NCBI GenBank assembly: GCA_010092775.1
Contig: JAADYZ010000467.1
Span: forward strand, 1 to 8,895
Source of the DNA: Chloroflexota bacterium
GTDB lineage: Bacteria > Chloroflexota > Anaerolineae > Aggregatilineales > UBA3940
Direction of reading: 5' to 3'
Length of the DNA stretch: 8,895 nt
Shown: one piece after another, positions 1 to 5,662 of the stretch
How positions within the stretch are numbered: the first letter of the stretch is position 1
Layout of the letters: every line of letters starts with the position of its first letter
Notes under the pieces: generated by a model
The model's database searches: none
What the model was told of the DNA's origin: nothing
The model's input: the letters and a program-made list of their open reading frames with translations, nothing else
Program-made: the position numbers and the translations under genes

Positions 1-2045
1 ACGTCGATGATCACATTGTCATCGACCTGGACAGCCCAATTGTCTTCTAGATAGGTGATCAAGGGATTGATGGCGGTGTGCGCCTGGATTTCGTTGAGCA
101 GTTCGCCGCTCTCGGCATCCCAAACACGCACCAAACCATCACGCGCAGCACTTACCAGGGTTGCGCCGTCGGGCGAGTAGCCCAGGTCCCAGATCACATC
201 ATCGTGACCGTCCAGCACGATCTCATCTTCGCCATCCTGCTGAATGTGGATCGTGCCATCAGCGAGCAGTGCAAAGGCCCGTGCGCCCTCTTCGCTCACG
301 GCCAGCGCAGAGATACCATCGGGGAAGCGCACTTCGGTCGAGGCCTCCCCAGAGGCCACATCCAGGATACCTTCCGAGCCATCGAAGGACACACTGCGCA
401 CGGTGGCACCACCATCCGTGAAGGCCAGGCCCAGGATCAGGTCGGTATGGACCTGCGCCTGTGCGATCTCCTCACCAGTCGCGGCATCCCACACGTAGAC
501 CAAACCCGATGCCGCACCGGCAGCGCTCTGGCGCAGCGCACCCACCGCAAACTGACTACCTTCAGGCGCAGCGTCCAAGACAATCAAGCTCGAACCGGCC
601 ACTTGGATTGGTGAGTAAGAAGTTGGCTCCAGGCTGCTGGTCTCCCACACGTTGACCAGGCCAGCCTCGCCAACGCCCATGATATAGTCGCCGTCAGCGC
701 TGAAGTCCACGCGCAGCGTGAAGTCCGTCTGGCCCGGCAGTTGGGCGATTTCTTCACCACTGGTGGGGTCCCATACGCGGACCGTACCGTCACGGCTGGC
801 GGTTGCGGCCAGGTCCCCATCCGGTGAGATGGACACATCAACCACATCGGTCAGGTGCCCCTGCAAGACCGCCACTTCCTCGCCATCAGTCGACCACAAG
901 CGGGCAAAACCATCTGCACCGGAGGATAGGATCAATTCGCCATCCGGGCTGAAGCTGGCGCTTAGGGCACCATCGCTGAAGACGACATTGCCGCTCAACT
1001 GCGGATCGATCATGATCAAGGCACCACCGCCGTTATCGAGGTACGCATCGATCTTGGCGATCTCATCGGCTGAGAAGTTGGCGGTCGGGCTGGCCAACAG
1101 GATCATGTCGGCGTCATCCGGAATAGCCTCTTCGGTGCGCAGATTAAGCGTTTCGATCTGGAAGTTAGAGCGCTCCAGGAGCACGCGCGCCTGTGATAGG
1201 CCGACCGCACTCGGATCGCTGATGTCACGTTCGCCGTGACCCGTCAGGTGATAAATGATGCGGGCTTCACCCACCTGCACGTTGATCAGACCGGTGGAGA
1301 TGTTACGCTCGCTCAGGCCGCGTACTTCGGCGGTATTGTCGCCTTGTTCAACGACTATCACACCCCCCCCCTGCACGCCCAGGCGTTGGGCCTCGCGCGG
1401 GTCGCGGTCCGGGTCGATGAAGCGGTAGGAGATGAGGTTAGGCGCGGCACGTTCGTACTCTTCGAGCCACAGCTCTGCTTCATCTTGCTGAGCCTGCTGC
1501 TGATCGGTGTAGAAGCCTGTGATCACGACTGGCTCTTCCAGTGACTCAATGATGGTGATCGTCTCCTCAGAGAGCCGGTACTGCTGAGCAGCCGTCAGGT
1601 CGATGTTTTCAAGGTTGGCTTCACGCACCAGGATGAAAATCACCACCCACAGCGCGATGAAGACGATATTCAAGAACCAGGTGGTCAACGCATATTGACC
1701 GGAGCGACCGGTCAGCGCAGAGAGCACCGACTGAGGATCAATCAAGACGAAGCCGGTCAAGCCAATCAGACCGGCAGCCAGCGCAATGTAACTGACAGTA
1801 TCGAAGCGATTGCCGGGGGCCGCCAGCAGAGCAATGGCCATCACCAAGATGCCGACCACGCCAACGGCGAGGGACACCCAGCGCAGCGTATTGCGATCGA
1901 ACTGGACGCTGGCCTCTGCTTGGTTTTCGTCGGGTAGGCGACGGCGGCGCGGCGCATCGGCGTCTTCAAAATCGTCGTCGTCTTCCGGAATGTCGTCCAA
2001 CTCCGGATTCAGTTCATCTTCGGGGCGCGGATCGTTGTCACTCAT
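1..2045 (-). CDS. GldG-type ABC auxiliary membrane protein with internal WD40-like propeller (C-terminus beyond window)
   Basis: The frame is open from ATG at 2045 to base 1 (681 full codons) with no stop; the 3' end is outside the window. The start overlaps the permease stop (ATGA) and has an AAGGAG site 9 nt upstream. Residues 17-30 are strongly acidic. Hydrophobic segments lie near 55-75, 84-104 and 120-140. From about 145 the protein follows the GldG/ABC_transp_aux pattern: IDLTAAQQYRLSEETI (148-163), EPVVITGFY (171-179), LTGHGE (267-272), and YLDNGGGALIMIDP (335-348). Residues 352-657 then read as seven WD40-like blades. NPLITYLEDNWAVQVDDNVIID (660-681) resembles the GldG domain resuming. 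In the family, GldG-like proteins partner an ATPase (GldA) and permease (GldF) in gliding or export; the substrate here is unknown. The visible protein has no cysteine. By family topology the propeller lies outside the membrane, which is inference. A C-terminal membrane helix is expected beyond the window. Confidence 0.88.
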   Translation of the reverse strand, partial: MSDNDPRPEDELNPELDDIPEDDDDFEDADAPRRRRLPDENQAEASVQFDRNTLRWVSLAVGVVGILVMAIALLAAPGNRFDTVSYIALAAGLIGLTGFVLIDPQSVLSALTGRSGQYALTTWFLNIVFIALWVVIFILVREANLENIDLTAAQQYRLSEETITIIESLEEPVVITGFYTDQQQAQQDEAELWLEEYERAAPNLISYRFIDPDRDPREAQRLGVQGGGVIVVEQGDNTAEVRGLSERNISTGLINVQVGEARIIYHLTGHGERDISDPSAVGLSQARVLLERSNFQIETLNLRTEEAIPDDADMILLASPTANFSADEIAKIDAYLDNGGGALIMIDPQLSGNVVFSDGALSASFSPDGELILSSGADGFARLWSTDGEEVAVLQGHLTDVVDVSISPDGDLAATASRDGTVRVWDPTSGEEIAQLPGQTDFTLRVDFSADGDYIMGVGEAGLVNVWETSSLEPTSYSPIQVAGSSLIVLDAAPEGSQFAVGALRQSAAGAASGLVYVWDAATGEEIAQAQVHTDLILGLAFTDGGATVRSVSFDGSEGILDVASGEASTEVRFPDGISALAVSEEGARAFALLADGTIHIQQDGEDEIVLDGHDDVIWDLGYSPDGATLVSAARDGLVRVWDAESGELLNEIQAHTAINPLITYLEDNWAVQVDDNVIID
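75..992 (-). other. Seven-blade WD40-like propeller domain inserted in the GldG-like domain
   Basis: This is a domain inside the GldG-type gene, residues about 352-657. Blade ends by eye are 352-397 (ARLWST), 398-440 (VRVWDP), 441-481 (VNVWET), 482-534 (VYVWDA), 535-575 (GILDV), 576-614 (IHIQQD) and 615-657 (VRVWDA). Most blades carry an SPDG- or SADG-like turn. GH or a relic of it occurs at 396-397, 613-614 and 655-656. Blades 5 and 6 have lost the WD pair, and blade 4 has a longer loop (about 504-513, Ala/Gly-rich). Seven blades is the usual number for a closed WD40 ring, so the domain looks complete. WD40 propellers usually bind proteins; no ligand can be read from the sequence. The blade count was made by eye. 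Confidence 0.85.
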
Positions 2046-2788
2046 GCACGCCATCTCCTTGTGCCTAGGAAGTTCGTCGCCAGGAATAGGGCGATCGCAA
2101 TGACTCCAATGAAGTAAACCAGGTTCTCCACTTGGATGATCCCACGTTGGACCATCGTGTTCTGGAAGTGGCTGAAGATCGTCGCCTCGCTTGCGATCTC
2201 CTGAATCAGCGGGTTAGGGATGAAGTTAAATACCGCCTGTGCCAACCACAGGCCGATCAGCAGGGCGAGCGAAATGATGAAGGCGATGATCTGGTAAGGT
2301 GTCATCGCCGAGGCCATCACGCCGATAGCCAGCGCCATCCCCCACAAGAGCCACAATCCAATGTAGGCGGTTAAGATGTCGCCACCGTCCGGTGAACCCA
2401 AAAAGGTCAGGATCAGCGGGAAGATCAGGCTGATCAGGACAAACACGGTCAGCACACCCCAGGCACCCAACCACTTACCGACGACCACTTCCCAATCGCG
2501 GACGGGGGCGGTCAGCAGCAACTCATGCGTGCCGGTGCGCATCTCTTCAGAGATCAAGCGCATTGTCAGGCCAGGGGCGATAAAGATCGCCAGGAAGCCC
2601 ATCGTTGAGATGGTGTTGTCCATCGTGAGCGGTGCACCCTGATTGAAGCTCGCGACGGAGATGGAAAAGAACACCCCAACGAACAAGAACCACAGAGCAC
2701 CAATAAAGTACACAATGGGCGATCCGAAGTAGAGTGAGAACTCATGCCGGAAGATCGTCCACAAATTGCGAGCAGATTGAGCAACCAT
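2042..2788 (-). CDS. ABC-2 type permease, GldF-like
   Basis: A 248-residue integral membrane protein, the channel-forming partner of the ATPase encoded just upstream. Six hydrophobic segments are visible near 25-45, 60-78, 108-130, 140-160, 165-188 and 221-240. The segment between the second and third, with SEEMRTGTHELLLTAPVRDW (80-99) followed by VGKWLG, matches the cytoplasmic coupling-helix signature of ABC-2/GldF-type permeases. The SHFQNTMVQRGII stretch (206-218) before the last helix is also typical of this subfamily. Length is usual for the family. The ATG directly follows the ATPase stop codon with no gap and has a GAGGAG site 9 nt upstream. The stop overlaps the next start. Transported substrate or mechanical role cannot be read from the sequence. 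Confidence 0.93.
   Translation of the reverse strand: MVAQSARNLWTIFRHEFSLYFGSPIVYFIGALWFLFVGVFFSISVASFNQGAPLTMDNTISTMGFLAIFIAPGLTMRLISEEMRTGTHELLLTAPVRDWEVVVGKWLGAWGVLTVFVLISLIFPLILTFLGSPDGGDILTAYIGLWLLWGMALAIGVMASAMTPYQIIAFIISLALLIGLWLAQAVFNFIPNPLIQEIASEATIFSHFQNTMVQRGIIQVENLVYFIGVIAIALFLATNFLGTRRWRA
2055..2060 (-). promoter_or_regulatory. Ribosome binding site of the GldG-type gene
   Basis: AAGGAG on the minus strand lies 9 nt before the ATG at 2045, inside the last codons of the permease gene. Together with the ATGA stop/start overlap it fixes this start and suggests translational coupling to the permease. Confidence 0.75.
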
Positions 2789-3814
2789 CTATTTCGTCTC
2801 CTCGTCTTCGTCCAGGTCCTCAGCGAGGTCGTCAAACTCATCGTCATCGAGGTCGTCCCACTCGTCTTCGTCGGCGAGTTCGGCTTCTGCCTCAGCGGTA
2901 AGCTGCAAGAAGATGTCCTCCAGCGACATATCGAGCGGACGCAGTTCAAGCAGGTCCAGGTTGTTAGAGACGATGAGCGCAGCGACTGCCGGGCGTGCGT
3001 TGCTATCGCGCGTGGCGATCACCTCCAGGCCACCCTTGCGGTCATCGACCTTGGCCTCGGCGACGCCCTCAACAGACATGACCAATTCCTTTAGCTTGCC
3101 AGCAGCGTCATTGTCTACCCGGACATAGAAGCGCTGCATGCCCTGCATGTTGTTGGCCAGGGCTTCGGGGCTGTCTTCTGCGACAATGCGCCCGCGGTTG
3201 ATCACCAGAACGCGTGTGCAAACCTTCTCGACCTCAGCCAGGTCGTGGCTGCTGAGCATCACGGTACGAGCCTCACCCAAGTTCTGGATCAGCTCGCGCA
3301 CCTCGCGGCGTTGGTCTGGGTCCAGACCTACCATTGGCTCGTCCAGGATCAACACGTCCGGATTGTGGACAATCGCCTGGGCCAAGCCGACACGTTGGCG
3401 CATACCTTTAGAGATGTTGGCGACCAGGCTGTCGGCACGGTCGAGCATGTCCACCTGATCGAGAACCTCTTCCACCCGATCAGTCCGATCGGGGTTGGTC
3501 ATCCCGTGCAGCCCGGCCATGTAGTCCAGGTACTGCCAGACGGTAATGTCTTTGTAGAGCGGCACGGTCTCTGGCAGATAGCCCACTCGTTGGCGCACTT
3601 CGATCGATTGGCGCATCACGTCGTAACCTGCGACGATCGCTTTGCCTGCACTGGCAGGCATATAGCCGGTCAGGATGCGCATGGTGGTGGTCTTCCCGGC
3701 GCCGTTTGGGCCGAGAAAGCCGACAATTTCACCTCTGTCGGCGTAAAAAGAAAGATTACTGATGGCGGGTTGATCGCCCAAGTAGTACTTGGTCAACCCT
3801 TCGACCTGTATCAT
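2789..3814 (-). CDS. ABC transporter ATP-binding protein, GldA-like, with acidic C-terminal tail
   Basis: A 341-residue nucleotide-binding subunit that should power the permease encoded next. Residues 1-215 form the ATPase domain: Walker A GPNGAGKT (35-42), a GYLPE segment at the Q-loop position (78-82, Glu instead of Gln, common in this subfamily), signature ISKGMRQR (134-141), Walker B VLILDEP (154-160), D-loop GLDP (163-166) and switch histidine H190. All catalytic residues are present. Residues about 225-305 form a C-terminal accessory domain of the kind found in GldA and drug/lipid exporters. Residues 307-341 are an extreme acidic tail with 22 Asp/Glu in 35 residues, which is not part of the conserved fold. 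The start ATG has an AGGAGG site 6 nt upstream. It is the first gene of the leftward operon. Confidence 0.95.
   Translation of the reverse strand: MIQVEGLTKYYLGDQPAISNLSFYADRGEIVGFLGPNGAGKTTTMRILTGYMPASAGKAIVAGYDVMRQSIEVRQRVGYLPETVPLYKDITVWQYLDYMAGLHGMTNPDRTDRVEEVLDQVDMLDRADSLVANISKGMRQRVGLAQAIVHNPDVLILDEPMVGLDPDQRREVRELIQNLGEARTVMLSSHDLAEVEKVCTRVLVINRGRIVAEDSPEALANNMQGMQRFYVRVDNDAAGKLKELVMSVEGVAEAKVDDRKGGLEVIATRDSNARPAVAALIVSNNLDLLELRPLDMSLEDIFLQLTAEAEAELADEDEWDDLDDDEFDDLAEDLDEDEETK
2798..2803 (-). promoter_or_regulatory. Ribosome binding site of the permease gene
   Basis: GAGGAG on the minus strand, 9 nt before the permease ATG at 2788, lies within the final codons of the ATPase gene. It supports this start over any downstream methionine. 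Confidence 0.65.
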
Positions 3815-3820
3815 AAAGGG

Positions 3821-3827
3821 CCTCCTA
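3821..3827 (-). promoter_or_regulatory. Strong ribosome binding site of the ABC ATPase gene
   Basis: TAGGAGG on the minus strand is a near-perfect Shine-Dalgarno sequence, with the AGGAGG core 6 nt before the ATG at 3814. It fixes the start of the leftward operon. Confidence 0.8.
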
Positions 3828-3838
3828 CAGAATGGATG

Positions 3839-3879
3839 GATGGCTTAAAGCCCCGGTTTCGCCTCAGGAGCCAGCCATC
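3839..3879 (-). promoter_or_regulatory. Possible hairpin in the 5' leader of the ABC operon
   Basis: Read on the minus strand, GATGGCT (3873-3879) pairs with AGCCATC (3839-3845), giving 7 bp. Inside, GCTCC can pair with GGGGC (one G-U) around a 12-nt loop. The structure ends about a dozen bases before the ribosome binding site of the ATPase gene, so it would lie in the leader if transcription starts near 3910. No T-tract follows, so it is not a simple terminator. It could equally be a protein-binding inverted repeat. Folding energy was not computed. Confidence 0.35.
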
Positions 3880-3916
3880 ACCGTGGTGGATGGGGGATTG
3901 GATAAGCGGCATAACC

Positions 3917-3944
3917 ATAATAAATGCAGCAGGACACACCACAA
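3917..3944 (-). promoter_or_regulatory. Weak candidate sigma70-type promoter for the ABC operon
   Basis: On the minus strand, TTGTGG (3939-3944) and TATTAT (3917-3922) are separated by 16 bases. The -10 matches the consensus well; the -35 is poor. Position fits a leader of roughly 95 nt before the ATPase gene. It is the best candidate seen by eye but is not strong. Confidence 0.3.
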
Positions 3945-4025
3945 AAAGCGACGTATGATAACTTCACACGACGCTCAGTTAGACAGCGACCATGATGATA
4001 CACGCTGCCCCAAACCATTTCAACA

Positions 4026-4060
4026 GCGCCATCCCACAGGGAGCCTAAGCCGGATGGCGC
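4026..4060. repeat. Perfect 9-bp inverted repeat, possible operator or hairpin
   Basis: GCGCCATCC (4026-4034) and GGATGGCGC (4052-4060) are exact reverse complements separated by 17 bases; a small AGG/CCT pairing lies inside the spacer. There is no T-run on either side, so it does not look like an intrinsic terminator. It sits about 40 bp upstream of the -35 box of the rightward promoter, a suitable place for an activator or shared regulator. Confidence 0.5.
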
Positions 4061-4073
4061 AAGCGCAGCCCTT

Positions 4074-4091
4074 GTCGACGGGGCGATCGAC
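4074..4091. repeat. Short inverted repeat just upstream of the -35 box
   Basis: GTCGA (4074-4078) and TCGAC (4087-4091) form a 5-bp inverted repeat with an 8-base spacer, ending 9 bases before the TTGACA box. It is short enough to occur by chance, and is noted only because of its position. Confidence 0.2.
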
Positions 4092-4100
4092 CTACGCCTC

Positions 4101-4130
4101 TTGACATTGCTCAGCCCACGACGCTACTAT
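4101..4130 (+). promoter_or_regulatory. Sigma70-type promoter of the TPR operon
   Basis: A perfect TTGACA (4101-4106) is followed after 18 bases by TACTAT (4125-4130). Transcription would start near 4137, leaving a leader of about 36 nt before the ATG at 4173. An AT-rich stretch (4138-4162) lies downstream. The -10 matches the consensus at four of six positions, so the -35 carries most of the case. Confidence 0.6.
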
Positions 4131-4172
4131 AAGCATCGTCATTTTAGCTCTTATTCTGTTTTGGTGACGTCT

Positions 4173-5660
4173 ATGTACATCAATCGTGAACCGCTGGGCA
4201 AAGGCAACCTGACTTTTGGGCGCCGCCGTCGCCCTCTTCCCATCTTTCAGATTATGATCTATGTCGGTCTGATGGGGGTTGCCATGTACTTCTATTTCCA
4301 GGCGGAAGTCTTCCGCCCACAGGTAGCAGCCATGATCGGGCCGACCCCAACGCCGACGATGTCCATCGACCAGACCCTGCAACTGGCCGAAGAAGCCTAC
4401 ATGGACGGCGACCTGGAGATGGCGGTGACCTACTACGATATGTCGGTCGCGCTCTATCCACAAGACACAGAACTCCTGGTTGACTACGCGCGTGTGCTCA
4501 TGCTTAACGAGTCCTATGATGCAGCGCTAGAAATCGCTGATCAGGCCATTCTAAGCGCAGACGAGAACGACGCACGCGGCTACGCGGTTAAGGCGCGCAT
4601 CCTCAACTGGATGGGCCAGGAGGACGCCGCGTTGATCGAAGCGCTGCGGGCACAGGAGGCCGACCCGAGCTATCCACTGGCTTATGCCTACCTGGCTGAG
4701 GTCTACAACAATCTGGAGCGTTGGCGCGAGGCCTACCAAAACGCGGAACGCGCCGTGACGATGGACCCCTACAACGTCGATGCGCGTTGGGTGTTGGCAC
4801 TGGTGCTCGAATTCCAGGGCGATTATCGCGGTGCAGTTCAGCAGTATCAGCAGGCGCTGGCACTGGAACCCAATCTTCTGCCCCTGCTCTACGGATTGGC
4901 GCGCAATTATCGCGGTGCCTTGATGTATGAGCAGTCGATTATGACCTACGAGCAAATCAAGCTACGCTCGCCAGAGGACCCACGACCAAACATTGTGCTC
5001 GGCCTGACCTACTTCGAGATGCGCGAAGACGCCTCGGCTCAGGCCAACTTCCAAGAGGCGCTGAACAAGATCGAACAGCGTGACCTAGCGATTGCAGAAG
5101 GCGCTGACCTGGAACCCTTCCCCGACTGGATGCGCTTGATGGCCTGGCAGCAAATTGGGCAGGTGTATTTCACGCGGCGCAATTATGAGAGCGCAGTCGA
5201 GACGCTGCAACTGGCCATCGACTGGACCGAAGCTAACCCGCGTGAAGATGATGAATCTCTGCCAGCAGGTGCATCCAACAGCGCATCGATTGAGGTTTAC
5301 TATGTCAAGGCGCTTGCTCACTATTACATGGATCAATGTAGCAACATCGAGTTGAGCCGAGAATATCCGCTCCACGATGGGCCGCAAGACCTGTTGAACA
5401 CAGCCATGACGATGTATCTGGATCGCCCGGCCAATGACCCCAGCGGCAACGGCTATCCAATTGAGATTCGCGACCAGATTCTGCGGGCCATCATCCTCTG
5501 CAACGACTATGCCTTCACGCCGCCAGAACGGCCGATCCCGATCCCAGAGCAATTTCAGGACCTGGAGTTTGACCTGATCCTTGACCTGCCGGGGCAAGCG
5601 CCCAACGAGACAGAAGACGACAACAACCAAACGGAAGAAGCCCCCCAACAAGAGGGCTGA
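4173..5660 (+). CDS. Membrane-anchored TPR protein (paralogue 1)
   Basis: A 495-residue protein counted from ATG 4173. An upstream in-frame TTG at 4101 is the -35 box and cannot be the start if that promoter is used; a GTG at 4164 is a possible alternative. No strong Shine-Dalgarno precedes the ATG. Order: basic N-terminus with RRRR (17-20), one membrane helix (about 23-44), a Pro/Thr linker (GPTPTPT, 56-62), then about eight TPR units between 65 and 355, for example LAEEAYMDGDLEMAVTYY (71-88) and LAEVYNNLERWREAYQNAERA (174-194). A further C-terminal helical part (about 373-445) precedes an acidic tail. By the positive-inside rule the TPR part should face outward. Its only two cysteines are C389 and C443. 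TPR arrays bind partner proteins; no enzymatic motif is seen. Confidence 0.9.
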   Translation: MYINREPLGKGNLTFGRRRRPLPIFQIMIYVGLMGVAMYFYFQAEVFRPQVAAMIGPTPTPTMSIDQTLQLAEEAYMDGDLEMAVTYYDMSVALYPQDTELLVDYARVLMLNESYDAALEIADQAILSADENDARGYAVKARILNWMGQEDAALIEALRAQEADPSYPLAYAYLAEVYNNLERWREAYQNAERAVTMDPYNVDARWVLALVLEFQGDYRGAVQQYQQALALEPNLLPLLYGLARNYRGALMYEQSIMTYEQIKLRSPEDPRPNIVLGLTYFEMREDASAQANFQEALNKIEQRDLAIAEGADLEPFPDWMRLMAWQQIGQVYFTRRNYESAVETLQLAIDWTEANPREDDESLPAGASNSASIEVYYVKALAHYYMDQCSNIELSREYPLHDGPQDLLNTAMTMYLDRPANDPSGNGYPIEIRDQILRAIILCNDYAFTPPERPIPIPEQFQDLEFDLILDLPGQAPNETEDDNNQTEEAPQQEG

Positions 5661-5662
5661 TC

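Larger units (their letters stand above)
3815..4172. other. Divergent intergenic region between the two operons
   Basis: This 358-base non-coding stretch separates the leftward ABC operon from the rightward TPR operon, so any regulator binding here could control both. It contains a good rightward promoter (4101-4130), a weak leftward promoter candidate, a 9-bp perfect inverted repeat (4026-4060), a second inverted repeat nearer the ATPase gene, and GGATGGC-like motifs in both orientations. Open frames entering it are short extensions of shadow frames and have no recognisable product. Confidence 0.8.

Noticed and set aside
75..998. Recent mobile insertion of the propeller-coding segment
   Set aside because: No flanking direct repeats or transposon ends were seen at the junctions, and codon style does not visibly change. 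The blades are diverged from each other, which argues for an old domain insertion.
78..1239. Plus-strand open frames of 178 and 173 residues (78-614 and 718-1239)
   Set aside because: They lie opposite the continuous minus-strand GldG/WD40 frame, have no recognisable motif or consistent ribosome binding site, and are explained as shadows of it.
1..2045. Broken or frameshifted gene in the left 2 kb, because no closed minus-strand frame of matching length is seen
   Set aside because: Translating codon by codon from ATG 2045 gives 681 intact codons to base 1 with domain motifs throughout. The gene is open at the window edge, not damaged, and the nine-G run keeps frame.
3245..3958. Plus-strand open frame of 237 residues
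   Set aside because: It is antisense to the ABC ATPase, whose Walker and signature motifs are all intact; the plus frame shows no family features.
4026..4060. Intrinsic terminator at the 9-bp inverted repeat
   Set aside because: No T-run follows on either strand and no gene ends there; both flanking operons start from this region, so an operator or structural role is more likely.
5085..5651. Minus-strand open frame of 188 residues
   Set aside because: It is antisense to the first TPR gene and has no motif or operon context.
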